Positions 12,679-24,896 of a stretch of 64,000 nt of DNA are shown here, piece by piece. Source of the DNA: Rhynchosporium graminicola (Eukaryota > Ascomycota > Leotiomycetes > Helotiales > Ploettnerulaceae); contig FJUW01000002.1 in the NCBI GenBank assembly GCA_900074885.1, positions 1,191,001 to 1,255,000 of the forward strand, written 5' to 3'. The number at the start of each line of letters is the position of its first letter. The first letter of the stretch is position 1. The notes below the pieces were generated by a model that was not told where the DNA came from, did no database searches, and saw nothing but the letters and a program-made list of their open reading frames with translations. A program made the position numbers and the translations under genes.

Positions 12679-14778
12679 ATGTTAGAAAACGAGTTCTGGA
12701 TATTTGACATTCTTCCTTACAACGGTGCAAACATATACGCCCTGGTACAACGTCAAATCAAGTTATGTCTTTTCAAGATAAATCATTCTACGATACTTTA
12801 TCTTACCGATGGGTCAGTCTCGACAGTACGAAGCTCATAGAGGTGGACATCATTCCAGCCAGTGTAACTGTTAACCTTTACGCAGCACTGCTTCGTTTTC
12901 GGTGCAAGGACAATAATCGAACGAACGATATGGATCGACCAGATTTGTATGATCAGCAAAACACGGAAGAAAAGACCATACAAGTACGTCTCATGAGGGA
13001 GTTATATACAAATTGCAATCAGTTTTTGGTCTGGATAGAGGAGATCGCTGACGGCATCTCTCGGGTCGACGCCAAGTCAATCCTGGAAGTTCTCTGCTCT
13101 ATATCCAATGACAATCTTCCAACACCTGCTTGCGTCGCTTCAGCAGCTACATTTCGAGGCCCAAATTATGCTTTGAAAAGCATCGGAGTCGACGACCATC
13201 CGTGGTGGGAACGAGTTTGGGTACGTTCACCAGCTTTGGTCATTCCCCGGTGGTCGAGTCTCTTAAGCGCGCTTCACTACTAAAGTTACGAGTTTCGATA
13301 TATGCGAACATGATTCAGTACTAATTTTCAGTTCATCACAGACGGCCCAAGAAGCTATTCTTCCAGCGAAGAAAACATTTCTCTAGGGTCCGCTGCAGCT
13401 CTCATGGGAGACGCTGAGTCGTTGTGCCGGAGCATGGACTGGTGATGGCGTGCCAAGCGAGATATGTCATCTATCCTGTGAGGGGAATAGATCTGATGCG
13501 CTAGATCTCTCCACGATTATTGACCGGACATTCGGTTGGTTGTTCTGCAATGTGATCTGGATCAACGGCGCACATGCAGGTCAAGACGAAGCTATTCATA
13601 TCTTCATGAAGCGGCACTGTCGGAAAGCATCCGAGAACAAATACAAGATTTTTGGTCTGCTAAGAGGAAACTATGAAGTTAGGGTACACGCATGAGTGCG
13701 ATTACGAAACCTCAACCAATCAGGTGTATTGTGCCTTTGCACTCCATATGATTGTGGATAATGAGGGTCTGTTTCCGCTTGCCGTACATGAACGGGCACC
13801 TGCAGAAATAAGAAACAGTGAAGCTTGGCCCTCCTCAGACACTTTGCCCTCCTGGGTCAATCATATGGACAAACTCGAAGTGTCGTATCAAGTTGGTAGG
13901 TTCTACCGTCTTTGGGGGTACGTAGATTACAATGCTTGCGCCAGTCAAAAAAATACATAAAAAGGCACTTAGAGATTGTATCAAGACAGTAGGTACCAGG
14001 GGGCCCCAGAATCTGCCTTTTGAGTGTCTCAAGATATGCTCGACATATTTTATATCTCTGCTTCGAAATTATCTGTCTTTGGTCGTTACTAACTTCCTCC
14101 TTACCTCATACGGCATTGACATCTCCTTTGCGGTTCTTAGGAGTGACTAGCGTCGCGGTCGACACAATCGCTCTAATTATTACCAACCTCCTTGTACCTG
14201 ACGATGGTACAAAGCACCCTGGAACATTGATCGCTTCGACATTGCGGGAATGGATGGCTATCGCTCGTAGACATCACGAGAAACTGGAAGGTGGTCTGTC
14301 AGAATCCGAGTTCAAAGAAATGTTTTCTAGAGTCATAGTCAATGACCGGGTCCGAAACGGCGAGTTATGGGCGATCAGACAACCAGACGACAACGATTTA
14401 TCCGACATAGAAGGCTTCGTGGAGACTGGAGAATAGGATGTCAATGGTGAAGATATATGGAATTCATACGTCTGTAATCAGACATTCTTCGTTACCAAAA
14501 GTGGTATGATGGGTATGGGACATGTGGAAAGCGAGATTGGGGATGAGGTGTGGGTATTTGATGGCGGGAAGATGCCTTTCTGTTTAAGACTGAGAGATGC
14601 TGAGAGCCCAGATGATTTTGATTTTGTAGGCTGCTGCTACGCTTATGAAATGATGTGTGGAGAGGCGTATGAAGGTACACGTGCAGTACAGAGCAGAGGT
14701 GGGAAGCATAGAAAGCGAGTCATACGCGGAACTCGAGTAGGACCAGGTGTACGTAGGCGTACAGTGCGACTACATTGA
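12679..14778 (+). pseudogene. Decayed heterokaryon-incompatibility (HET domain) gene
   Basis: The homology order of a fungal HET protein is visible through several frames: FYDTLSYRW, then the IWIDQIC region, QQNTEEK, WWERVW, an intact-looking intron 13221-13341 leading to TAQEAILPAKKTF, the FYRLWGY box, and the C-terminal block FFVTKSGMMGMGH..DEVWVFDGG..FVGCCYAYE. Lesions: a tandem ACGA duplication at 12921-12928 compensated by a one-base loss near 12950; an in-frame TAG at 13384-13386 where Trp is expected; a frame change around 13670-13690; a frame break after about 13958; and an in-frame TAG at 14434-14436. Intact HET proteins trigger non-self recognition cell death. This copy should not make a full-length product. 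Sequencing error cannot explain all five lesions. Confidence 0.85.
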
Positions 14779-15447
14779 AAACCCTTGGCTTTGTCGTTTA
14801 TGATTTGGATGGCTTGGATTGAATCCTTCCTCTGAGCAGGAAGAGACTTTTTCAATACGTTGCAAGAGACGCAGCTGGAATCCATTTTTCAAGAAGTCCC
14901 ACCAAATCGGGTCGGTAGATAAGTTCGAATGGAAAAGCGCAGGACAAGTCCAGGTATTCCACACTCCGTATTAACTGGGCTTCCACTTAAAGGATCGACT
15001 TCACAAAAAACGCTTCTGTCATTGCAGAAGATCTTTTCCTAGCCATTTTATCTTTCAGCTATGAATAAGCGTGTTTGCTGAGGTTATCTTAGCATTTGTA
15101 GTCTGGCAGATTTGTTTTCAGCGAAGCGGAGTTTTATTGATTAGGCTGTATAGCAACGCCATGGAATTGAAACCAAGCATGAATTGACAGAATCTAATTT
15201 TCCACGCAAGACTTTTACATCTGCGCGTATCCTGAGCCAAGTCGGTCGATACATGAAGGTTTGTTTTGTCTATACTTCGGCTACTATGACTGATTCCGCC
15301 TTGTGGACATAACCCGAAATGCTCTCATCATCATCAGACTTCATCCGCTCCATGCCGGCACTACACTAAAGTCTCATCACTGCCCTTAATTTCTTTCAAC
15401 ATGCAACAATGTTCTTATCGTAGAACTGAACAACATTTTCGAAGGAG
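14779..15447. other. Intergenic, no gene seen
   Basis: No gene could be supported in this stretch downstream of the HET pseudogene. Confidence 0.5.
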
Positions 15448-16330
15448 GTGTCATCTATCGGAATGCAAGTTTATTCAACACGAGCACCAGTATCATGTTC
15501 CAAACCAGACATGTTTTCAACCATATGCCGCAACCTAAGGAAGCAGTCATCAGCAGCTTTCCCTAGAGATTTCGGGATGGATTCTTCTAAAGAGCATATT
15601 CCGGAAATCTCAGATTTTTCACTTACAGTTCCAAAAGACGATGACAATGTATCAGCCCTGGAATCTTCCTTTGTACCATCCTTGTTCTAGAGTCTGGTTA
15701 TCTACAACATTATAACGCAGGGCTTTCTATTGGTAGCTTCTATCTTCAGTACTGTTTTACTCTCCTACTTCTGCCATCGAGCAAAAGATGAGCTATTCAT
15801 CCGGCTATGGATGTGGATTCGGGTTGGTTATCGTGGCGATAGGCGTGGATGATATCGTATATTTACTCACTTTGATACAACACAAACGGAGACTTGAGGC
15901 GAGGAAGGAGTTGAAGGGCGGATTACGGAACTCCCAGATCTCCCAATCAAGGGCTCTCAAGAATTGGTGGAAACTTGAGGCCTTGATCGACCCGACTTTG
16001 GAACTCCTGTGAAAACAAACTTGAAGAGGTTAATCCAGAGACTCCAACACATCGAATCTTGTGCGACTTGGAAAGCAATTCTCCGTAATGTGTACCACTC
16101 GGGGAGAAATTGTCACTAAGAGGAGAGCTACTTGTCTGGAACATAGGATTAAACTCCTTGCAGTTCACAACTTGGATATTCTCATTTATCTCTATCGTGG
16201 CTCTCGAATGTCTGCCAATTTACTGGAAGTCGTACGTACTGAAGTATCTGGAGATGTCGATATTAATGTCGATATTGTTGAGTCTGGTCGTGCTTTTTCA
16301 CTACCATAAAGACCAAACCGACTTTTGATG
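15448..16330 (+). pseudogene. Possible relict encoding a membrane segment
   Basis: An 80-codon frame starts at ATG 15448 and ends at TAG 15688-15690. The same frame stays open beyond the TAG and encodes a strongly hydrophobic segment (IITQGFLLVASIFSTVLLSY) followed by a basic cluster, the pattern of a single-pass membrane protein, before stopping near 15850. Two further overlapping frames (16061-16309 and 16110-16328), the second also hydrophobic, follow. The layout suggests a broken small membrane-protein gene. The family is unknown, and chance hydrophobicity in AT-rich DNA is the alternative. Confidence 0.2.
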
Positions 16331-17883
16331 AGGAAGAAACGAGATGAGAAGGGATCAAAGGCAGATGGAGGACGTGCGAGGGAAAAAGTCCACCAAGGGT
16401 AAATCCGGGGAATAGCGCTTAGCGTATAAGTGTTCATTGCCTTCGGTTATCTAGAGCATAGGCGCTTGATATTCCTGACTGACCACGTATGACGACCGCC
16501 GAGGAGTATATTTACTGGCAATAAGCAGGACGTGAGCCAGAGGTTATCAAGGAGTGTGGGTGTGAGACTTTGCACTCCTTCTATTGGATTTATTCCGCAG
16601 GTCTCTTATTGAAAGTAGCATGAAAGACCCAGTGTAGCATCTAGGCACAGCGACGTATTTTATTTGTTTCCATCCATTGGAGCTAAGCGAGGCTTGTGAG
16701 GATCATTAGCGATGAGGATGTCAATGTAATTGACTCCAACAGAATACTGGAAGTTAATCGCGTTGAGCATGTTTCAATCGCGCTGATTTGCTAATCATTC
16801 CTTATACAGTTGGAGTAACTCTGCTCTACTCCGTATTTAGGGTAGCTTCCATTCCCTACATGCTGCCCGGCCACATAAAGAGAAAATATGTGTTCAAATC
16901 ACTCCAAGTATTTCTGTTCTTTCATCCAATGCGCAGTAGCAAAAGCGTATGATACCAGCTTTATTTTAAAGACATGTTATCACTACACATCTGCATATGT
17001 TCGTAACGCAAGTGGTATCCATGGCTGGTTTGTACAGGTGTTGGGTATGCATGACGAGGTTCGATCAGTCCTTTCCGCCCTCTGACGATAAGATTCTTCC
17101 TCGTAAAGAATGAAGCTGCTCCCGGTGAATCATATGATGTAGGTCAGCGGTATGTCTCACGGAATCGCCAAATCAGCGTTCCGTTCCCGTGTTTCGGCAG
17201 TGTTCTTCTCATCGATAATGATAAATCGACTTCAAGAAGCTATCAGCTTTTTTGTTCATCTGCCAGTATGACAACTGAGGTCTATCATCTTTCTTTAGTC
17301 TAATTAGTCATTTCAGAGATAGAGTACTGGGAGCAAATGAACAGTGCTACTTTTTGGCACTGTTTTGGGGAAACTGTATTTGGCATTTCTTTTTTCTGAT
17401 TAACGCTGGCAACATCCGTCTCTCTTGAGTTACAAATTTGCTACTTTGATGATATATGCCTATCTCATTGCGTTTGTGTAGTGTGAAGCAGTTGCCTAGT
17501 CCTTGAAGGCCTCCCGGCGAGCCGCATGAGCGCAGGAACAGGGGGCCCCTCACGTGATCGTGCTTGCCACTGAGTCACGCCCGAAAGAGATTTGCTTGAT
17601 GAACGAGGCTCAGCTATCTGAAAGACAGGAAAGATGGTTGTGAGGTAGAGATCTAGATTTTGTATAAAGGGCTGGAACCTCCCCTCTAATTGTGACCTCT
17701 CAGATCATCCATCTTCAGTCACCACAGGGTCTTCACACCGCGCTTCCAACACAAAAAGTGTCAAACACCAAAATCGCAGTAGCAACTCAGAAGACATCTT
17801 TCACAAACATAGTTGACTTTTCAAACCGAAAACTTCCTACTTTAAAGATCACCACCACTCATTTCGAGATTACTTCCCCAACC
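16331..17883. other. Intergenic and 5' region of the reverse-transcriptase-like gene
   Basis: No gene is supported. The last 300 bases form the presumed promoter and 5' leader of the gene that starts at 17884. Confidence 0.5.
17663..17669 (+). promoter_or_regulatory. TATA-like element upstream of rvt
   Basis: TATAAAG lies about 215 bp before the ATG at 17884. The intervening leader contains no ATG in the coding frame. It is a candidate core promoter element only. Confidence 0.3.
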
Positions 17884-20800
17884 ATGGCTTCCCCCGACAT
17901 CCTTTCGCAGACTCTCAGCTCGATCACCTCGATCAAGCTTAATGAGATCTCCAACCAGCGCAGCAGCTTCGAGAAAGCTAAAAGCGAGCTTTTGAATAAG
18001 GTCCAGAGTACTACGGACCAAAGCATCAAGGTTGACACTCTTCTCTCCCTCGATGGGACTTTGCCAGGTCAGTTCAGCTTGCTCCGTAATTTCATTTTGA
18101 GCCTGTGGCGCGTCTTGTGTCCAAATGCTCTTCTGCTTTCACTGCGGTTCATCTTCCACACATAATAGCAAGCTGACCATACTTTTCTGATACAGGCCTG
18201 GGCTCCCTCGATGCCAACACTGTCAACGATCTCAAGAACATCCGCAATTTTTGGAGACAAGCCAAGGTAGATCCTTCAATCTCACCTGCAATCCAACAAG
18301 GTTGGCAGTCAAAGCTAGAGAAGCAACTCGATATTCAATCCTTGAAATACGAGTATGCTTGTACGTATTAGAGCCTACCAAAACTCTTCTCCTGAGTCTC
18401 TTCGATGTTCTGTGATATCCTCGAGACATTGCTGACAAAAACTCTGTCTAGCCCTGTACGGTCAACTAGTCAACGAATGGCTCTCTGCTAATACTAACGG
18501 GGAGCAAACGGACTCCAATTTGGATGGTAGCTTCGAAACCCTCGGTCGTAAGGAGATGCATGATCAACGTCAGAAATGGGAGGACATGGTGTTCAATGCT
18601 CGAAACACGGACACCAAGGCTTTCGAGCAGTACCTTAAGAAGCTCTTCAGCTCCTCCAAGGACATTAAGTCTGCCTACGACACGCTCCGTCTTCAAACCG
18701 AGAATTTCGAGACAGCCATGAAGACCGACGTTCACTTCAACAAGATCTCGTTGGGGTGGGTCATCAAAGGACTTCTTCGTAGCGATCTCCTTAGTGACGA
18801 GAAACGCAAGGTTCTGAAGGACTTCTCCAACAACGAAGTCGTATTGGACGAGATTGCTGACGTGCTCAACATGCGCATGAAATCATTGGACACCTGGAAA
18901 TGGGATCCAGCTGGAACTGTTGTCGAGCAGAGACGCCAGCTGAATGATCGATATCGATTCTACCACGATGAGGATCTTCTCCAAACCATTCTTCTGCGGT
19001 ACATTGGCGTCAAGTGGTCAGTGTTCTTCCAGAACGCATTCGTCAGGTTCCAACGTACACCTTCCGTTTGGAAATCGTCAGCTACCCGGATGACATCAAC
19101 TGATCGTGAACGTCGAGACTTTTTCTTGGGTCCAGACAATACTACCAATGGTGGTGTTGAGAGTCGCCGTACGGCTCATTTCTGTGATGAGATATTCATG
19201 GAGCATCTCCAAAAAGAGATCGACGAAGAGCGTGGTACCTACGCTAATGATCGAGAGAAGGAAGAAGATGACAGTCGAAAGAGTAGTCGGGAAATCACTC
19301 AGACTCTTCTCCACTCTCTTGCAGCTGAAATCATCATGAAGACCCGCCTAGGAGAGGATTTGACTGTGGTACGCACGGATTTTGCCTGGTTTGGACCTTC
19401 GTTACCTCATTCGACGATGTTCACGGTCCTCAAATTCTTCAATGTTTCTGGGAGCTGGGTCGATTTCTTTCGCCGAGCTGTTGAAGCTCCTATGAGATTC
19501 GCACAGGTACGTACATCATCTCCGAGGGACAGCCTATGTTGACTTGCAATGGCATGAGACGTGGATGAGAGTTTAGTTAACACCTTGTAGGATGGTCCTA
19601 ACTCTTCAGTCCGGATCAGAAAGCGCGGTACCCCTATCAGCGGACCTCTTAGCGATGTCCTGGCAGAGACTGTCTTGTTCTGTCTGGATTTTGCTTTCAA
19701 CCAGGAGAGCAATGGAACACTCCTCTACCGGTATGTTCTTCCGCCTTGGACCGCCTCCCCGAAACATCTAACCATCTGCATGCTAACTTCAAATTCCAGC
19801 CTCCATGATGACATCTGGTTCTGGGGATCTTCGGAGAAATGTATCAAGGGTTGGGACATTATGAAGAAGGTAGGCTCCTTTCATTTCATAGGCCCTGAAG
19901 TTTGGGCTTCACCAGTACAAATTTCTGACATCACTTCTACAGTTTGCAAGCCTAGCCGGCCTTGACTTCGCCAAGGAGAAGACTGGAAGCGTTTGTATTT
20001 CCAAAGAGAAAACCGCCTCAAAATCCTCAGTATCGGTAAAAGCATCTCTTCCTAAAGGTGACGTCCGCTGGGGTTTCCTGAAGCTTGATGCTCAATCAGG
20101 TCGTTTCATTATCGACCAGAAGTCTGTCGATAAGCACATTGAAGAATTAAAACTTCAACTCGATGCTTGTAAGTCGGTTTTCGATTGGATCCATGCATGG
20201 AACATCTACGGTGCCCGCTTCTTCACTACCAACTTTGGAAAGCCCGCCAACTCGTTTGGTCTCGCTCATGTCGACATGCTACTTGACACATTCGCTCGTA
20301 TTCAAGCTCAGCTATTTTCTAGCACTGGTGGCAGCGTTACTTCAACACTTAAGCAGATGCTTACCGGCCGGTTTGGCGTCACCGACATCCCTGAAGGCTA
20401 CCTGTACTTTCCGCTGTCGATGGGTGGCCTTGAGCTCAAATCACCATTCGTCGATCTCTACCTCATCCGCAGCAAGATCTGCCCCCGACCCGAAACCAAA
20501 ATGGATGATTTTTTCCTTAACGAAGATGTAGCCTATGGAATCGCACAGACGAGATTCGAAGCCGGCACACATCGCCACAGCCATCTAGAGCACCAGGCTC
20601 TCAAGGCTAAGTATGGTGACGAAGATTTTATGAGCATGGAAGAATACACTCGCTACCGAGAGCTAACTTCGGACCATTTGACAAGAGCTTATGATCTTCT
20701 GAAAAAAGAGCCTAAAGTTGAAAATATCAAGGCGACGTTGGATGTCAAGTGTGCGACAACTCTGGATTGGAAATCGCTCTCTTCGTATCAGCAGTGGGTC

Positions 20801-20923
20801 ATTCAGTTGTATTCTCCAGAGATGATCTCAAGATTCGGTGGGCTGAATATCGTTGAGAAGGGATTGCTCCCTACTGGCATGGTCACTATGTTTCGGGAGG
20901 CTCGCTTCAATTGGAAGGGTTAG
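17884..20923 (+). CDS. rvt: Cellular reverse-transcriptase-related protein (rvt type)
   Basis: Six exons, 17884-18067, 18196-18360, 18452-19506, 19591-19730, 19800-19869 and 19943-20923, all in phase, encode 864 aa. The ATG sits in ACCATGG. RT palm motifs are in order: motif A with D426 (RTDFAWFGPSLPH), motif B (RKRGTPISGPLSD), motif C with D518-D519 (LHDDIWFW), then the D/E region GLDFAKEKTGSV. Before motif A lies a highly charged segment (about residues 345-410). The N-terminal 100 residues are helical and coiled-coil-like. There is no endonuclease, RNase H, integrase, gag or flanking repeat, and five introns interrupt the frame. This is the profile of the single-copy, non-mobile rvt genes of fungi, whose characterised members polymerise nucleotides in vitro but have unresolved cellular roles. 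A domesticated retroelement is the alternative. Confidence 0.8.
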
Positions 20924-22724
20924 ATGATACTGTTTGGGGAATGGAGAACCTAGGTAGATGAGATAACAAATTGTACTAAGCGTGAAGTATGGGGGTTGGA
21001 ATTCCCAGGAGCATCTTGCGATGGAGTGATGGCGATGGCGTTTGGGATCGGGATAGAGATTCAGGTCGTGCATTCAGTCAAAATTTCTAGAAACATCAAA
21101 ACTTGCTATTTTCATGACCAATTTGGAGTATATGGCTGTCGCCGCATGTCCTACCATGAGTCTGTGACTACAAGACCAGGAGATTTGCACTATCTCGTCG
21201 AGTGTTCTACGTCACCATCGTAGCTTAGACTTGAGACCCTTACTTGCGTGAAACTTTCCGAGTGGAATTGCAGTATCTCTAACGTAATTCAAGTGCTCTG
21301 GATACACTCAGAGCAACTGAGATTAACTCCGAATAATTCACATTACACTCGAGTCAGATTGACTGAGCGCGCTACATTGATTTACCTTGAAGTCAGGCCT
21401 TGTTTGTTTTTGGACTCATCCCAACTCAACTTAGATATCTTTCTATTAACCGTGGGTATTTACTCAGTCTTGCACATAAATTCAACTCTGATATTATCGT
21501 TTCAAAGCAGCCTCGTGCTGAAATGCTGCGACTCCTGTACCTCCTCGGCTGGGGTAATCGTGAAATACTTATTAAACCTGGACTAGAATCAGAAGTACCG
21601 TATGCTCCTGCAGCTTACAGGAGGAAATGTACGAATCTTTGTGGTCTGCTTGTCGGTCCCAGTCTGGGCATCGTTCTCAGCAGAACATAGGAGAAACTCG
21701 CTTAAAGCGAGAAGGAACTCGAATTCACCAAAGAACGATATAAGAATAAACCCCTTTCTGACCTCGGAGAAAATGAGTTCCGTTCTCGAGGTATTAGAAT
21801 ACTAGAAGCATTATCAAATGTCATTATGTCAATGAAATTTCAGCAACGCATGTTTTAGTGCCAATATCCCTTTGCAGTATGTTGTGGTCTTTTGTGAGAT
21901 AAAATCTGACGTCTCCTGAATCAACAGCGTGAGTGTCGGTCTATAGATTGAGATCATACTTGCTCGGCGCTTCTCAGGCTATACAAACTTCCATGTGATA
22001 GATTAGTCGATATTATAATATATGATCTTCTCCAAGTGTTGCGCGTATCAATCGGTAGGGAAACTTGTTGTTCCTTGTATTATCCGAAGTGCTCGCTTAA
22101 TTTTGTCATGTATTGCTCGCGTGTATTTTCAGACGAAAACGTGACTACCCGCACAAGCTATAGCTCATCAAGTTTGAATGTTTGATTACAAGAGCGTGCG
22201 CAAATTTAGGTCTTCGCCCAAGGAGCTGAGCTGTGATGGAAAGTACATCTGGATGATAGCACGGAATTGCAGGGTAACTTATACCTACCAGGCTGTATGA
22301 ACTATAATATAGAAGGTGCTCATCAATCAGTCTGGATGTATTTGTTGCTTGTGTTCTGATTTCTAGATAGGTTGTGAGCCTGATAGGATAATTTCCGTGA
22401 TGCAAAGAACCGCATATACAAGTAACCTAGTTCATCCACTTGATGTGCACCATTCCCCTTCATACCCTTTCCTTTCTCTAACAATCTACCCTTGGACTGT
22501 CATTGTATATCCAATAGCAGGCGGAGCTACTGTGATAATACAACTGCATACTTCACTAATAGTCTGCGGTGCGAAGGGCTCCAAGAACCACGGGATACTC
22601 TTTATACCTTGCCGTCGTTCAATGGCTGCGGCGATACCCACGTTTAAAGTTGGCTGGGAGGTTATTTGTGGAGCTATGGTGTCGCTACAAGAGAGCTGCG
22701 TAATGTCGTCAGTATACTATAACT
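20924..22724. other. Intergenic, 1.8 kb
   Basis: Short frames occur on both strands, none with family features or consistent splicing. The region is AT-rich around 21800-22150. Confidence 0.5.
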
Positions 22725-23982
22725 TCAGTACACAACGCTCAAGAAAACAAAAAATTCAATGCGCCAAGCACAAATAAATACCAAGAGAAACCAAGCAAAG
22801 GAACTCACAGGCGCGAGGTCCGCACATTCCCGATCATAGAACAGATACGGCGCCGCAGCACCCGGAATGACACTAGTACCCGATATAATCACTTTATACA
22901 AATTACAAATCGGAGCTTCATAAGTACTATCCTGCGTCTGATAACTTTTGCAATCCGGGTTCGCGAGACAGAGTTGTGAGCACGAGCCTGCCGTGATGGG
23001 AGAGCCCGAGTACAAGTTGTTATCTGCGTAGCCCCAACCGGAGATGGCGCAGGATTGAGACGGGAGAGGAGTTGGACAGAGGGTTCCGGTCGCTGTTGGT
23101 TGTTGTCGGGTTGTTGTTGTTGTTGTTGGTAGTGGTGGTATGGGAACTTGAGATGTGCTAGAAGCCGTGGACGTGCTGGACGTTCTGGATGTTGTGGGTT
23201 GGGTCCGAGTGATGCCTAAGCTCGTCGTGCTGGTTATGGACGCCGATTTGCTTGTACTTGGTTTATACGGCGAGTAATTACTCGCTGTAATGGTAACCGT
23301 CACAATAGGAGGTTCTTCTTCGTTTGTGGAAGTTGGCTTGATCGAGCTCGTGCTGCTCGTCTTGATTCCCGTAACTGTGACAGTGACAAAAATTGGTCCT
23401 TCCTCTGTACTCGTAAGCAATGGCTTCGAGCTTCTCACGCTCGTGATCGTGACCGTGACGAAAACTGGGCCTTCAGGCGTGCTCGTTGGGTTATGTCTTG
23501 TCGAACTTCTCGTCTTAGTCAACGTAACGGTAACTACCGGTGGTGGTGTACTGCTTCGGAGAGTCAAGGTGTAGGTTTTGGTTGGGCGGATGAAGGCGGA
23601 GCAGAATGTGAAGAAGTCGAAATTTGGATCCCTGATTTACATCACCTATCAGCTTTCGATCACTTCCTGAAATACGCAGTTGGACATGCTGTGATGAAGT
23701 CTTGAGCTTACGGAATTCCTGTTGGAGACGCGCCAGCTCCAGTTGCGACGAGTTCGTATGATCCTAGACAGCCTTAAGGCAAGGTCAGGGTTCGAGCGAA
23801 CGAGAGGGTGTAGAAAGAGGTTGCGTACTCGCTTGCCGTTGGTTTAGTCCTCTGCCTACAACAAATTGCTTCTCATTGGGAAGAAAATCAGAGACCATGC
23901 CATTCTCCTCATGTAGATATGGTTTCGCGAGTGACAGCCCTGCTCGGAGCAAGACCCCAACTATCGGTAGAATGGATCTCAT
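22725..23982 (-). CDS. Secreted Ser/Thr-rich protein with C-terminal Cys domain
   Basis: Minus strand, exons 23829-23982, 23712-23763 and 22725-23631, joined in frame by consensus introns, 370 aa. Residues 1-19 (MRSILPIVGVLLRAGLSLA) form a signal peptide. After a short linker and the FDFFTFCSAFIRPT segment come four degenerate repeats around VTVT spaced by Ser/Thr/Pro-rich linkers, likely O-glycosylated. The C-terminal domain (about residues 260-335) has regularly spaced Cys (CAISGWGY, CSQLCLANPDCKSYQ, CNLYK, YDREC), as seen in many fungal cell-surface proteins. The last 27 residues are hydrophobic and follow a GTGAGT, so they may be translated intron and the true end may lie in another exon. 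The function is unknown; a wall or extracellular role is inferred. Confidence 0.7.
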
Positions 23983-24149
23983 CTCGATCAAAGAGTAGAA
24001 GAGCAACAATGCCACAGCTTAAGCTTCAAGTAACGAGGAACTCCAAGATATGGGACGAAGGAACATTGGGAAGTCAAATTGCAGGCCTGGGAGTCTGGTA
24101 TACATATGTCACAGGCGTAATCTAGCACTATGGGATAATCCAGCCGAAG

Positions 24150-24430
24150 ATACCATGTGAGCAGACATTTTCCAGTACTTTCTGGGACCTCTATTTTGGT
24201 ATATGCAAGAGTGTCGTACAAGAAGGAAGTGCGTGAAGGTCTCTCATGTCGAAAGTTGTACAGCCTGAACACCCAAATGAGAAGTTTGAATTCATCCAAA
24301 TTGTATTAAATTCGTCTAGCTCCCGTGGAATGATTCATAATGATCTCGCAAGAAACATATTGCACGGGTAATGTGCAGGCCACTGAATGGCACCCGGAGA
24401 ACATAGCCAAAATGCGAGAAGTCTAGGGTA
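24150..24430 (+). pseudogene. Kinase-fold fragment (HNDLARNIL motif)
   Basis: A stop-bounded plus-strand frame carries GMIHNDLARNILHG preceded by FEFIQIVLNSSSSR, which resembles the catalytic-loop region (HxD..N) of fungal kinase-like phosphotransferases. The frame ends at TAA 24369-24371 and a shifted frame continues for about 18 codons to a TAG near 24426. Nothing of the N-lobe or a complete C-lobe is recognisable, so this looks like a relict. Confidence 0.35.
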
Positions 24431-24896
24431 ATGAGTAGTTGTGTAAGCGGTCTCTAATCAATTTTTAAGACGTGGTAGAACTATTGCGACGAGGCTTCGT
24501 ATGGTAGCAATACGATATGGTAGATTGAACATGTGGAGGGGAATGGAACAGATGAACGGAGCGAAAATGAAGTCCGAGTGCCAACTCGAAGATCAGGCTT
24601 GGTTACCCGGCGCTTCTTCTCACAAGAATCGCTCGAAGCTTTTCAATCTGGCTTGATCAGATGTGGTCGCAGGTAATACACCATGCGCAACGAAGAAAAA
24701 TCTGAACTGTCCCACTGGGAGTCCCTTCAAATTCACCGAGTAAAAGAATCTACCAATCGTACACCCAAGTCATCGTCAATAAGTACTGCTTATTTCGATG
24801 AACCAAACCAAGGTCCAGGCGATGTCATTTGCCTGATACACATGCTACCCATAACACCTACGCCTGCTAGTGTACATCCTGCCCATCCTTCCCCAT
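24430..24896. other. Intergenic 3' of RPT1
   Basis: No gene supported. It presumably includes the RPT1 3' UTR on the minus strand. Confidence 0.5.

Noticed and set aside
17884..20923. Interpretation of the RT-like gene as a LINE or retron
   Set aside because: There is no endonuclease, RNase H, poly-A tail, repeat flanks or ncRNA partner visible, and the gene has five spliceosomal introns.
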